From Aphidius gifuensis (taxonomy: Eukaryota > Arthropoda > Insecta > Hymenoptera > Braconidae), in NCBI RefSeq assembly GCF_014905175.1, contig NC_057789.1:10478001-10542000 (forward strand): 64,000 nt of DNA. Reading direction: 5' to 3'. The position numbers and the translations under genes are program-made. The notes under the pieces were generated by a model. The model was given only the letters and a program-made list of their open reading frames with translations, searched no databases and was not told the origin of the DNA. The first letter of the stretch is position 1, and each line of letters starts with the position of its first letter. Positions 38,068 to 50,908 of the stretch are shown here, piece by piece.

Positions 38068-38190
38068 ATATTCCACCCGATGGTTATTTAAATCACCACA
38101 TAAACCTTTTGTTTAACTTTTCCATTTTGGATAAAGTTTAATATAAACTTTAGTACTTTTATCTCACTGTACAACTAAAACTAAAATTTA
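38068..38190 (-). pseudogene. Duplicated scrap of a hemolectin VWD domain
   Basis: This stretch closely matches about 40985-41115 inside the hemolectin-like pseudogene (shared AATCACCACATAAACCTTTT and TTTCCATTTTGGAT) but has a deletion and scattered changes. It lies downstream of the gene's end, so it is a separate duplicated fragment. Confidence 0.7.
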
Positions 38191-38242
38191 TTTGTAACTT
38201 TGTTGTATCATTTAATAAATTATTATCATCATTAAAAATTGT

Positions 38243-41200
38243 TTATTCATGACTAATTATTCTTGTTTCTTTTGGTCTTCCTCGACTTCTTTTTTTGGTA
38301 CCACTTTCTTTTGAATTTTGATTAACAGGAACTAATTTATAACCTGGTGGACATACTCGATGTTCACACTGAAGTGTCGTTACATTTCTAATTTTAACAG
38401 TCGTCACCTCAATTATTGTCGAGTGATTATTTGGAACGTTAATTATTGTAATTGTATCAATCAACAATACCAGTCATTGTACAAATACATTTTCGATAAT
38501 AAGAAGATTCAAATGTTGCACTAACAACATAAGGCACACCATGATAAACACAAGGATAATTATGTTTTTCAACACAAGCTGCACCATTCCACCATAATAC
38601 TTCATTACATTTACATACATTATCATATCCTAAAAATATTTCATGACATTGCAAGCTGATTGAATTTTAATTGGTTTATTTGTAATGATTGGATATGAAA
38701 TAAAACAACCATGAAGTTCAACTTTTAATCCAACATGTTGATGCCATTGAATTGGTTGTATTTTTAAATATTGTGCTTGTATTGGTTTTGTCAAATTATT
38801 AATTTTTGTTATTTTATCATTAAAATTAGCTGTAAATATTTTTTTAATATTTAAAAGATCAATAATTGGATTCCAATTGACACCATCGTTACCATAATAT
38901 ATTTTGTAAGCAATTGTCCAAATATTATTTGCTCCCTTCGTTTCAATACCAGTTATATTTCTATTTTCACAGTTTTCGTTGGCAAATACCTGGTGATGAT
39001 AATTTAATATTTGACAATGATGATGAATCAGTTGTTGATGATACTGTAACTTGTTCATCAATCATAACACAATTATCAAAACCCATTGGTTCATCACATA
39101 TTGGTTTTGATGTTTCTTCTTCTTTATCAATTATTATCTTTGGAGTTACAGTTTGGAGCTTATCATCACAACCATTTAAATCAACTGACATTGATATACC
39201 ATTATGCCAAGTTTGTGGATTTATTTTTATTATTTTAGCCTCAATTGGAGATGTGAAAATATGTTTAACCGGTGTAAATGCATCAATCGGACCAGATAAA
39301 GTATCTGGCATGTATGAAAATTCATGATCATCTTGTGAATAAAGTAATTTATAACTTGTTACAAATTTATTGTCAATTGGATCACCAGAAATAATTATAC
39401 TATAAATTGGTTCTAATTTTGGTAATGTAATTTCATACCATTGATTGGTATTGGTATATTTTGCTTGCCAAAATTTTGGATTATGATTCTATGGCTGATC
39501 GTCTTCTGAGCTGCTTGAATTATACTCAATGACTTCAGAGGTTCCCTTGAAATATTCAACAAGACTATTGTAGTGTTTACTAATACATGGTGCTGCTGGT
39601 GATAGTGTACTTGGTACAATAATAATATTTGTTGTCAATGATATTACTGGCGTTGTTGTATCAATTACTGTTGGAGTTGTCGTTTCAACTGTTGTAGATT
39701 TTTCACAAGATGTATTATCACAAGTATAAAAATTACTAAGACACTGGCATCTTTTGCAATTTGTTTCTTCGACAACAACACCAGGTTTTACAGATTCTTC
39801 ATTGTGGGATATACAATTACAATCAGCAATATCAACACATGTTTCAGGATCTCGCCAGTATTTATTTTTTCCACAAGTTTTTCTATCTTTAGCAGTACAA
39901 CCTGGCACACAGTCTCTGGTACCATCAATAGAGTTTCTGTCGTTGTTGTTGATGTTACTGTTGTTACTGCTGGAGATAAAGTTGGTCTGCATAATGGACG
40001 TAAAGTAATAACATTATACCACCAATCACAAATCATCGCAACTGGATTATAAAACATATCTTTTCCACATGTTTTTTGAATTAATTTTGTTGCACCATTA
40101 GTACCAGGAGCACACTTATAAAATACATGACAATCAATTGGATCAGCTTGACTCGGTCGAGTCATATCACAATTATCTGATGCAGTAGTATTTTCACATT
40201 TACATAAAACACTTATTTCGAAATCAACACAAGGTAATTCATTACCATTTGATTGACAAATTAAACCACGTTCCAAACTACACTCAGCATCTAGACCAGT
40301 TTCTTTTGGACTTATATGACCATCAATACTTCAACATTTAATTTTGTACAACGTGATGAATTATTAAATTCAAGTAAATCAATCATTAAAGGTAATGGCT
40401 CAGTGTCAATTGCTCCTGTTATTGATTTCGTTTCATTATTAGATTTTTCAATTGAATGTTTATTTATCCATGGTGTCCAGCCATCAATACATTCTTCGGA
40501 TTCTTCCATATACACAATAGCTGGTCTTGTTGTTGTTGTTGATGTTGTTGATGTACATGGCAAACCATTACAAATAATTTTACACTACAAAAACATGTTT
40601 CTCTCGGACATGTTAATATACATGGTGAATAATTACTACATTTTTCATCACACTGCATTGGACATAAATTTTTAGATCGCCATTTAATTGGAACAACACG
40701 ATTATTACATTCATGAGCATAAGCAGCAAGTGCAGTACAAAGACACTCACAATTACCACCTTGATCACAACCACATGTATCAAATATACATCTTTAAATG
40801 TAAGGCTCAATGTCAACCTCTGAATGACATGCTTCAAATAAACTTGTCTTTAATTTACCACATTTTTCAACAGCCCATATTTTTCTTTCTGGATGTTGTG
40901 CACATGTATCAGTTATATCTTTTGGCTCTGGACAATTATTTTTTTTTTTCATGAATCACCAAATATACGTGCTGATACTTCTGATATTCCATCTGGTGGT
41001 GTTTTAAAATCATTTTGGCTATTGTCATTATAATCACCACATAAACCTTTTGTTTTACTTTTCCATTTTGGATCAAGTTTAATATCTCGTACCTCCCATT
41101 GTACAACTAAACCTAAATCAGGCACATCTAAGAATGAAAATTCACCTGCATATCTAACAGCAATTCTTTGATAATTATTTAATGATAATTGTTTGTCATT

Positions 41201-43795
41201 TGTTAGAGTTATTTTTTCACGATTATTTGCTGTTTCAATACTTAATGTTATGGCTTTTGAACATGTTACCCATGATGTACCACATGGTACATTTTTTGTT
41301 GATATTTCAAAACAATCATCAGCACCAAAATTACCTTCAACAAATACATAATCACATGCACCTTGAAGATCATATGTTTTATCATCAAATGTTTTATAAT
41401 GTGAATCACCCCAAACAGAACATATACCTGGACATATTTTATCTGTACATTTCCAATGTCCTTTATCACATTTACAAGTATTACATTCTTCTTGCATTGT
41501 TGATCCATCTGTATAACTCTTTTACCACCATGATAACATGGACAACTTTCTTGTTTAGCACAATTATCACTTGGTGAATCAAGTACATATCCTTTTTTAC
41601 AAATACAACCAGGCATACAAATTGTTGGTGAATAAATAACTTTGTCATTCATATTTCTACATGTGCTTGGTATTGCTGGTTCACAATTTGTCAACTCAAG
41701 ATTTTTCATTGTACTACAAATTGTCTGGAGACTATCTGATGATGGATATTTTTCAATTTCATCATCAGTTGCTTCTTGACAAGACCAAATAGCATTTTTA
41801 CACGTGCATATATTTTGACATTTTATTCCAGCACGTATTCCACGATAACCAGGTTTAAATTCCATACCCTCATTGTAGCATGGACATAAATCAATGTCAA
41901 CACATTCACCATGACTATCAAGAGTTTGTCCCTCTGGACAATTACATCCTTCAACACATTCACGATTACATATTTTATGAATATTATTAACATGATTAAA
42001 TGATATATCATTGCATGATCTTGTACAACTGTTACCACAAATTTGATACTCCTGACCAGCTGGACAATGAAGCTAACATTCTGATACTTCTGTTCGCCAT
42101 ATTATTTTAACACCAACTTCAGCACATTCTTTTTGCGTATGATGATAATATTAGACATAAACATCTTTCAATATTCCTTTCACAAGAACACATATCATAT
42201 TTACAATTTTTATAAAATTCTTCTGGATCAACATGCCTATGACAAGATGAAAAAACATTACTCCATATTATTGAACAATGTTTTTCAGCATTTGATAAAC
42301 GTTCAGGATTTTTATCACATGGATGTGTTGTATCTTCTTTTAATATATCTTCACATTGTTTATTTGTTTCCCATTTATTTGTAAATGGTAAAATTGATTG
42401 TTCAATATCATTACTTGGTGTTAAAAAATCATCTTTTTAATTATTTGTAATATACCACATAGCTTTTTTGTATTTCCATAAAATGTTGATGGTGCATTTA
42501 TGTAAACTGTTGATATACCATCCCACCATATTTCTAAATTATTTGGCATATGAACAACAATGAAAATACTACTTGCAATACGTATTTTAGTATTACTATT
42601 GATAATTGGAAATTTCGTTATTTCTTCATTATTAATTTCAACTTGATGACTTTGTTTAAGCTTTATTGTTAAATTTTTTTGACATATTTTTATTGATTTA
42701 ACACATGATGGTGAATCTGATGGTATTAATTCCATACTTTCAGATATTGCACCAAGACATGCTACATTTTCAGCTTCAATACTGTAATTATCACCTTTAA
42801 CAAGATAATAGCTACATTTACCCATAAAATCATAACGTTTACCATCAAATGTAACATAATGAGGATCACCAACAACTGAACATCTTGAGCTACAAAAAAC
42901 TTGTGTATAAATCTATTGTCTAGCAACACAAGTACAAGTATTACAATTTTTTTGGTATAATTGTACCTAGTGGAAATGATTTACCTCGTAATCTACATGG
43001 ACATTCTCCTGGAGTAATACATTTGTTTTCATGAAATATTATTCCCTCAGGACAAAAACAACCTTCCTCACAATCTTCAATGTCAATTATTTTTTTAGCT
43101 TGTGTCAGGTCTTCACCACAACTTTGCTGATATTTTGATCCACAGCTGTTATAAATTCTCCCACCTGTACAGTTCATTGGACATAGATTTTGATGACGCC
43201 ATGATAATGTTTTTGTTAATCTATCATGATAACATTGACGAACGTAGACATTCATTGTTTCACACGCACATTTTCTTTTATCAACTTCATGACAATTACA
43301 ATAATCCAATTGACAAGTACTTTGTAATGCAGCAAGATCAAGTGTTTTTGAACAACCCTTAAATCTTAAATCAGCAAATAAACTATCACAAAATTTAATA
43401 GATTCTTCAGTAATATCTGATTTGAATTTATGATTGCTTGCTAAATTATCATCACATGTTTTATCAATTTTCCAATTAGCAATAAATGTTGCTAAATTAA
43501 TTGAATGACTATTATCTTTTCTTGTTTTATCATCAGCAGGATTACCATTCATTCTTCCACATAAACCAGCAGTTCTATTTCACAATGATTCATTTGATTT
43601 TATTTGTACGAATAAACCACCATCCCATTTTAAATTAATACCAATAGTATGAAGTGATGCAACAATTAAATTACCTGACATTTCAAATCTTAGTTCAGTT
43701 AATTGAGCTGTTATTGGAAGTATTTTTTTTTTATTTGTGTGAAATAGTGGTATAGTGTCATTTAATGTTAGTATATATTCTTTACCTTGAATATA
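38243..43795 (-). pseudogene. Hml: Hemolectin/hemocytin-like clotting protein gene, decayed
   Basis: Secreted adhesive protein of insect haemocytes, recognised from its domain order. Reading 5' to 3' (right to left): half a VWD domain (43555-43795), C8 (about 43200-43480), TIL (about 42975-43190), VWD (42421-42900), C8 and TIL (41880-42400), TIL/VWC cysteine-rich part (41530-41870), VWD with CSVWGDSHYKTFDDKTYDLQ (40950-41430), C8 with CGCDQGGNCECLCTALAAYA (40690-40930), a chitin-binding-like Cys module (about 40000-40310), Thr-rich linkers, two discoidin/F5-8C domains (39070-39480, 38640-38990), a VWC-like module and a Cys-poor end (38243-38640). Frameshifts, mainly in A-runs (e.g. near 42130, 41520, 40950, 40600), and stops (e.g. 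near 43580 and 42075) occur throughout. The true N-terminus is missing. Assembly indels are a possible alternative to real decay. Confidence 0.82.
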
Positions 43796-43805
43796 AATCC
43801 TAATA

Positions 43806-43965
43806 TAAAAAGGACAAACATCATCGGTCTTCCGGACATTTGATTGGTCATTGTTTTTTTCTCACTTACTCTTATACGAATTTCTTTCTGTTTGCCTTTT
43901 TCTATTATTTTTTTATTTATTTCGTTAGCAACGAAAAAACAAAAAAAAAAGAGCGAGTAAACCAA
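43806..43965. repeat. Foldback repeat copy 1 (AAAAGGACAAACATCAT family)
   Basis: About 75-80% like 45737-45890. It begins with AAAAAGGACAAACATCAT and CCGGACATTTGATTGGTC, then an internal inverted repeat CTCACTTACTCTT ... AAAGAGCGAGTAAAC. It abuts the truncated hemolectin frame on one side and the satellite on the other. Confidence 0.75.
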
Positions 43966-43989
43966 ATTTTTTTTGATATTTTTTTTTTA

Positions 43990-45560
43990 AAATTGACAAA
44001 TTTAGCACAACTTTCTCAATAATCATCGGATCTCAATGCACTTGGGCTTAAAATTTTGTGCGAATTATGTGTTTTTTATGTGTGAAGAAATAAATTTAAA
44101 AGAAAATTTTTTTTTTATTTTTTACATTTTTTATAAAAATTCACATATTAAGCTAGCACAACTTTCCTAATAATTATCGGATCTCAATGCACTTGGGCTC
44201 ATAATTTTGCGCAAATTATGTGTTTTTTATGTGTGAAGAAATAAATTTGAAAGAAAATTTTTTTTTTATTTTTTACATTTTTTATAAAAATTGGCGTATT
44301 AAGCTAGCACAACTTTTTTAATAATTATTAGATCTTGATGCAATTGGGCTTGAAATTTTGAACGAATTATGTATTTTTCATGTGTGAAGAAATAATTCAA
44401 AAACAAAATTTTTTAAAATATTTTTTACAATTTTTTTTAAAATTGACATTAAGCTAGCACAACTTCCTCAATAATCATCGGATCACAATGAACTTAGGCT
44501 GATAATTTTGCGCGAATTATGTGTTTTTTATGTGTGAAGAAATAAATTTGAAAGAAAATTTTTTTTTTATTTTTTACATTTTTTTTTAAAATTGGCGTAT
44601 TAAGCTAGCACAACTTTTTAAATAATTATTAGATCTTGATGCAATTGGACTTGAAATTTTGAGCTAATTACGTGTTTTTCATGTGTGAAGAAATAATTCA
44701 AAAACAAAATTTTTTAAAATATTTTTTACATTTTTTTTTTAAATTGACATATTAAGCTAGCACAACTTTCTCAATAATCATCGGATCTCAATGCACTTGG
44801 GCTCATAATTTTGCGCGAATTATGTGTTTTTTATGTGTGAAGAAATAAATTGAAAAGAAAATTTTTTTTTTATTTTTTACATTTTTTATAAAAATTGGCG
44901 TATTAAGCTAGCACAACTTTTTTAATAATTATTAGATCTTGATGCAATTGGGCTTTAAATTTTTAGCGAATTATGTATTTTTCATGTGTGAAGAAATAAT
45001 TCAAAAACAAAATTTTTTAAAATATTTTTTACATTTTTTTTTAAAATTGACATATTAAGCTAGCACAACTTCCTCAATAATCATCGGATCTCAATGCACT
45101 TGGGCTGATAATTTTGCGCGAATTATGTGTTTTTCATGTGTGAAGAAATAAATTTGAAAGAAATTTTTTTTTTTATTTTTTACATTTTTTTTAAAAATTG
45201 GCGTATTAAGCTAGCACAACTTTTTTAATAATTATTAGATCTTGATGTAATTGGGCTTGAAATTTTAAGAGAATTACGTGTTTTTCATGTGTGAAGAAAT
45301 AATTCAAAAACAAAATTTTTTTAAAATATTTTTTACTTTTTTTTTTTAAATTGACATATTAAGCTAGCACAACTTTCTCAATAATCATCGGATCTCAATG
45401 CACTTAAGCTCATAATTTTGTGCGAATTATGTGTTTTTTATGTGTGAAGAAATTATTCAGAAACAAAATTTTTTAAAATATTTTTTTTTAAAATTGACAT
45501 ATTAAGGTAGCACAACTTTTTCAGTAAACATTCAATCTTGATGTTATTAGACTAAAAATG
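43990..45560. repeat. Satellite array, eleven ~151-bp units with A/B alternation
   Basis: TAGCACAACTT recurs at 44003, 44154, 44305, 44455, 44606, 44758, 44909, 45061, 45212, 45365 and 45508, a spacing of 150-153 bp except the last (143). Units alternate between type A (CTCAATGCACTTGGGCTCAT) and type B (CTTGATGCAATTGGGCTTGA), giving a higher-order unit of about 302 bp. Open frames inside are chance. Confidence 0.92.
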
Positions 45561-45736
45561 ACGTGTGAATTATGTGTGATTCATGTGTAAATAAATAAAT
45601 TTAAAAAATTTTTCGTCAATTTATTCATTCTTTTTTTTTTTATAATAATACTTGTGTTTATAAATTCAATGAACAATGAACCTTTTAGAAGGTATAGATA
45701 CAGGCGCGCGTAGCGCGCTAATGTGCTCGTCCTTAC

Positions 45737-45890
45737 ATAAAAAGGACAAACATCATTTCTTGTTCTTCCGGACATTTGATTGGTCGTTGTTCTCCTCACT
45801 CACTCTTATATAGTTTTTTGTTTATTTCTGTTATTTTTTATTTATTTCGTTAGCAACAAAAAACAAAAAAAAAGAGTGAGTGAGACGTAG
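45737..45890. repeat. Foldback repeat copy 2
   Basis: Direct copy of 43806-43965 on the other side of the satellite. Internal inverted repeat CTCACTCACTCTT (about 45797) and AAGAGTGAGTGAG (about 45872) with roughly 60 nt between. A third, partial copy (TATAAAAAGGACATTTGACC) lies at 57315-57372. Confidence 0.75.
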
Positions 45891-46489
45891 TTTGTTATTG
45901 TGTCGTTAACGAAATAAATCGAATGAACAAAGAGTGATCTTCGGAGGATTTAAAGTCAATTAAATAAATCGATTCCTATTTTATAAAAATCAGTAAAAAA
46001 AATATTTATAAAAATGAAAACGAAATAGATTAGCTGTATGCAAAAGAAAATCAATAGAAATACACCTCAATTGTTTAATCATTTTTCCAAACTTAACTTA
46101 AAATAGATCTGCTGTAAGCAGAAGGAATGCATCTAATCTTGAATTACAGCTTTTTTTTTTCCAATTTTATTCATAACAAGCTAGCATGGAATAGATTTAG
46201 AAGAATTAGAAGAGAATTTATCACCTGTGTTTAGAGGGAAATTGAAGGACGTACATCTATCCTCGACATACCTAAAAATTGATTAGATAATATATATTTT
46301 CATAAATGAAGAAATTTTATGAAGAATTTGTTCTTTTATTCTTTTGCAAAATAAAGAAGAACTAAGTAATTATTAAAACTATATCGTGAAACTCGGTAGC
46401 GCGCCAGTGTGCTCGTATTTAAAATACTATAACAATAGTATTATTATGATTTTTACAGCCAATAATATTTTAAATTGTAACTGGTAAAG
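45891..46489. other. Non-coding DNA, includes hemolectin scrap at its right end
   Basis: AT-rich sequence without genes. GCGCGC-containing strings at 45702-45733 and 46390-46415 (GCGCG...AGTGTGCTCGT / AATGTGCTCGT) are similar to each other. On the minus strand about 46440-46489 continues the VWD reading seen right of the LTR element at 49348. Confidence 0.5.
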
Positions 46490-46892
46490 CTATTGTAGCG
46501 AGATAGAAATATTTGATGTCTCCCACCACACTGACATGTCATGTGATGTAGTCAGTGAGGTGTTTTAGCCATGTATATATGTGTGGGTACGAGAGGACTC
46601 ACTTCTTGTCGATTGAGACTTTGCTCTCTTCGCTTCTAGTCCGGCCACCAAGCCAAACGGTGTGTCCGAACTATACTTGTGAATTTGTATTGGTGATGTG
46701 GCTATGCCACCTCACAACCAGTAATATATATATATTGTGTCTTGTTAAATTATCATATTAAATAGTCTCTTTGTTAAATAAATTGTTTTATTCTTTTAAT
46801 ATTAAATATAAATTTCGTGTCTTTGTTTAAAATTATTGTTTTGAAATTAAATTAAATGTAAAATAGTAAAGTGAGGGAAACTACACCTTACA

Positions 46893-47160
46893 ATTGGCTC
46901 CCAACTAGCAGCACAAACCACGCGGTGAAGAGAAAGAGTAATAATTTATATAAATTAATAATTATAAATTTTAGTTGTGACCAAATTTCACAATTGGCTT
47001 CCAACTAGCAGCTCAAACCACGAGGTGACAAAATAAAATAAAAAATAAAAAAAAGAAATATAAATATTTGATAAAATAAAGAAATTAATAAAATTGTGAA
47101 AATTCAGTCGTAAGTACATATAATTGGCTCGAAATTATAATCTCAATCACGAGAGTGAGA
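46893..47160 (+). repeat. Three copies of a primer-site-like motif
   Basis: AATTGGCTCCCAACTAGCAGC with downstream CAAACCACGCGGTGA at about 46892, a near-identical copy at about 46990 (ATTGGCTTCCAACTAGCAGC) and a weaker copy at about 47120 (ATTGGCTCGAAATTATAATC). Each is followed by an A-rich stretch. Confidence 0.7.
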
Positions 47161-47721
47161 AGAGAAGTATTGATATACAAATTGATAAAAAGTATAAAAT
47201 ACATTACATTAAATTAAAAATAAAAATTGTTGAGAAAATTTTCGTATATAAATTGGAAGGAAATCAACAAATTCTGTGAGTCAATATGAATAATAATAAT
47301 TTGTATATATGTGGCAACGAACTGTTGAACACGCCACATTTGTGGAAATTTCGTCAGAAAAAATAAAAATAATAATAATAAAATCTGGATACACGTGGCA
47401 ACTAAGTGTTGGGCACGCCTGATTTCATCAGAAAATAATAATAATAAATGTACTTTATGATAAAATAATACATAAAAATTAGACAAAATATTTTCATTCA
47501 AATTAATATGTGATATAAAATAATTGATAATATAGTATTTAAAATATTGAAATAATTGTTCGTGTAAAATATAAAAAATAAAATAAAATGGAAAAATTGA
47601 TATCATTGGTAGTGAACATGTGGTCAACATGTAAGCCAATAATAATTGGAAAGGCTGATGTTCAAAATCTTTATACAATATTTAAAAAAATTGAGGTCAT
47701 TGAAGAATTAATTGAGATTGA

Positions 47722-48500
47722 AATATCGTAGCCGGATCATTTACTAGACATAGGGATTTTGTCCAATAAAATAATCCAACTAGATGTGTATTTAATTTAA
47801 CCCTGTTTATCCTGCCCAGTGAAGGTACATTAGAAGGGTAGGGAGACGATTTTACGTAATGTAGGGAGAGGTAAAAAGGAACCTGAAAAATACGCGAAAA
47901 AGTAACACAATAATTCAATAAAAATAATGTTAGACAACGCCTGTAATTTCATAAAAAATCGGAGCACAATTTATTTTAATTTCGAGCAAGTTAACTTTTA
48001 CATGAAAATGCGATACAAAAAACCCTTAAACTATTTAATTAGTTTATTAACAATATTCGCGCGTCGCGTGAAAAGAGAGAAGTTAAAACCATGCGGTCGT
48101 TGTGGAGTCAGACGCTGACAATTATTTCAATTCAAACGGCCCGTCAGATTAATTAAATACGAACCCGGAAATTATTCGACGGGATTGGGAAGCAATCCAG
48201 CCGTTTATTTTACACACAAAAACAGAACACTGACTCTAAATTGACACAACGATAACGCTTGATTTTTACACAATTTAAAATACCACAAAAGTTATTATTA
48301 TTCTCGCGAAACAATCACTAAATTAGAATTTCTTAAAGGTACTTACATTGGTTGAAGTTGTTCAAATTTACAGATCAGACGACGGCTTGTACCTTGAACG
48401 GAGTGTGAACCTTGGTTCCTCAGTGACAACTTGTAATAATTATTTTATTACAAATAAAATAATCGTAGTTGAATTACGTATATAATTGTATCGATATTGT
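47722..48500. repeat. Dispersed repeat copy 1
   Basis: From AAATATCGTAGCCGGAT to about 48500 this aligns, with many differences, to 63119-63870 in the same orientation (shared CGGAGCACA, GAGAGA, AATTATTTTATTACAAATAA-like strings). Probably an old LTR or other interspersed element. No open frame. Confidence 0.65.
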
Positions 48501-49347
48501 TGTAGAGCCTGGTACAATTGTAGAACATGTATAAAGTTCGCTAAATATATATATATATATTAACTCTTATGGTGACTCTGAATTTGCACTGGTATACTAT
48601 AGTAGGAATGCTTGCGGCGTATTCCGTAGTAGCGTCAACTTTTGACCATGTGGTCGTAGACTTTTATAATAAAATATTCACTTGACCAGGTGACATGATA
48701 ACCGCTGTATTTATGTCTGAGCTTTATGGCGCATTCAAATATATGCTATGTGGGAACGCTCAAGGCCAAATGATATTATGGTGAATGCTGCTTCTGCAAT
48801 ATGCTGGAAATATTCAAGGAGTGGCGCAAATTCATCAAAATTTTAGAAAAGAATTATAAAATATGTATTATATCCTTTTTACAAATAATTTAATTGATAA
48901 TTTATATATTAGTTTTTAAATTTTTAAGACTCAAGGTCAAATTTTAAACAGGATAATTTTAATTTTAAAAGATGACTGATATAAATTTTTAAATTTTGAT
49001 TTCACTTATTATTATGTTAAATTTTTCAAGGTCAATTTTAATTTTCGAGGAAAGATAATTTTGATTTTATTTTATGATCATTTAGAAATTTTAATTTTGT
49101 AATTATTAATATTGTTTGTCATTATTTTGAATATTTTATATGTATTTGTAATTATGTATCTGTAAGTTTTGTTTTTGGAGTCATCGTGTAAATATGTATA
49201 TGTGTGTGTATATTAGTAGTCTGTTAGAATAAATTGTTTTATTCTTTTAATATTGAATATAAATTACGTGTCTTTGTTCAAAATTATTGTTTTGAAATTA
49301 AATTAAATGTAAAATAGTAAAGTGAAGGAAACTACACCTTTCACTAT

Positions 49348-49435
49348 CTTAAGTTTCTTGAGTTAATGTCATTATACAATCACTGTCATACGTATAAATA
49401 TCACCATCAACTGTTTTATAATGAACTCTTTACTT
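49348..49435 (-). pseudogene. Start of a hemolectin VWD domain, cut off by the LTR element
   Basis: On the minus strand VHYKTVDGDIYTYDSDCIMTL matches the opening of a VWD domain (compare GDSHYKTFDDKTYDLQGACDY at about 41410). The reading continues on the far side of the LTR element and hits stops. It lies in the orientation and order expected for the missing upstream part of the pseudogene at 38243-43795. Confidence 0.65.
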
Positions 49436-49639
49436 TGTATGTTGGTAAAGTACATTTTATATCACTTTTTTTTGACGTCCAATTTCTTTCATCAGTGTTG
49501 AAAAAACTAATAATGACTAAAAATTAATAATGAAAAAAAATTGAAAATAGTAGATTGTTTGTCTTGTTGAATACTAAGATTTTAGGGGGTGGGAGAGAAA
49601 AAAAAAAGTTTTTTTTTTTTTTTGAAACGGTCTAATAAA

Positions 49640-50073
49640 TATACTTGTAAACCACTATGATTGGTGTGTTGATCTTTAATGTATTTGACAATCAACTTGG
49701 TTTTTTCTTCATTTGCAGATAATCTTATGCAAGCTTTGCAACCTCTTTTTGAAGTTCTAGAAAATATATAAACAATTTTTTTGAAAAAAAATCAACTAAA
49801 CAAAGTCGCATCGCGAATTGAAAAAACAAGAAAATTGTAATAATTGATTATTTACTTAGAATCTCTTTTTCCAGTGCTTACAGAGTGACACTGTGGGCCA
49901 TAGACGCAATTTAGCAAGACAGTTTGATATTTAATAGGATTGGTTTCCTCAGGAAGTACAGTTGATTTTCCAATAACAAAATCTTGTTTCACGTCATTTT
50001 CATATGACTCTTGATCATTATGAAATCTTTTCCACGATGAATATGTTTTTCCCGGGTAAATTTTCTGTTTCAT
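49640..50073 (-). CDS. FLYWCH/MULE-like zinc-finger fragment, two exons
   Basis: Exon 1 from ATG 50073 to about 49856 encodes KTYSSWKRFHNDQESYENDV and VLLNCVYGPQC; exon 2 from about 49760 encodes RGCKACIRLSANEEKTKLIV followed by HTNHSG. The Cys and His spacing resembles the FLYWCH/WRKY-like DNA-binding fold of MULE-type transposases and derived host proteins. The intron (about 95 nt) has donor GTAAATA and acceptor TTTTCTAG. An upstream ATG-containing exon with donor GTGAGT at about 50276 may exist, but its phase does not fit. No transposase core follows, so this is a fragment. Confidence 0.5.
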
Positions 50074-50889
50074 TGAATAATGAATTTATAACAATGAAAT
50101 AATAAGATTGTTGTTAATTATAACCTCATTATTCAGCACACTGTGAAAAAAAAAAAAAAATCCAAATAAATAAATAAGTCAATAAAGAGCAGTTAATATT
50201 AATTACAAATAGTTTTTTTCTCCTGATATTGGAAGATACATTTGAAAATATGTAAATAAAATTGAAAATACTCACGTCGAGTTTTCTTTTGTTGATTTGT
50301 CATTATCGGCCATGCATAGGCTAACCGAAGGTTCTGGTAACATGAAATCTAAATGATGATGTCATACTAAAAATCGAACCATTTGATTATCTACATTATC
50401 AACAGTACCATTTATCAACCGTGGCTAATAAATATCAAAATTACTACGCGTTCAGCGACGAGTATACGTGCTTGTACGAGTTTGTGCAAGTTTAATACTT
50501 ACGTCTAATTTATGCAAGCTCGATTTGCATAAAAACGGCTATTGGATCTTCAAAGTAAGTGAACATCAAAAAACAAAAGATAGCATTATATTGTTGATGC
50601 GTTCTTGTTTTAAGTATATATATTATTGCAAAAAATTGATTCAATTGAAATAACTTTGTGTTGCATTATAAACGTAATTTTTGTATTTGCTAAAAAACAA
50701 AAGACAAAGCTTTTGTTGGTTAAAGTGGCCATTGTCTTTACACGCACAAAACTACTTTTATTATTCAATTTATTAACCTAGATAATTGGCTTCATCAAAT
50801 AAACATAAATTAACATGTTTTTATGAACTATAAACATTTTTATAAACATGTAAAAAAATTACTGTATAATATATTAACAGAATTTCTCA
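50074..50889. other. Non-coding spacer
   Basis: AT-rich. The only item of note is a possible upstream exon of the FLYWCH-like gene at about 50277-50313 (minus strand). Nothing else seen. Confidence 0.5.
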
Positions 50890-50908
50890 ATGAATTTTAT
50901 TATAATCA

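Larger units (their letters stand above)
46494..49343 (+). mobile_element. LTR element inserted in the hemolectin pseudogene
   Basis: Bounded by TG (46494) and CA (49343) and flanked by the 4-bp duplication CTAT (46490-46493, 49344-49347). The 5' LTR is about 46494-46892; its last 120 bp recur at 49223-49343 with over 90% identity. After the 5' LTR a primer-site-like ATTGGCTCCCAACTAGCAGC starts the interior. No gag or pol frame was seen, so it is a non-autonomous or gutted Ty3-like element. It also contains one copy of the dispersed repeat (47722-48500). Confidence 0.8.

Noticed and set aside
40312..40954. Plus-strand His/Tyr-rich frames
   Set aside because: They are antisense shadows of the hemolectin-like coding sequence.
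43990..45560. CRISPR-like regular repeats
   Set aside because: Units of 151 bp are contiguous with no unique spacers, in a eukaryotic genome; this is satellite DNA.
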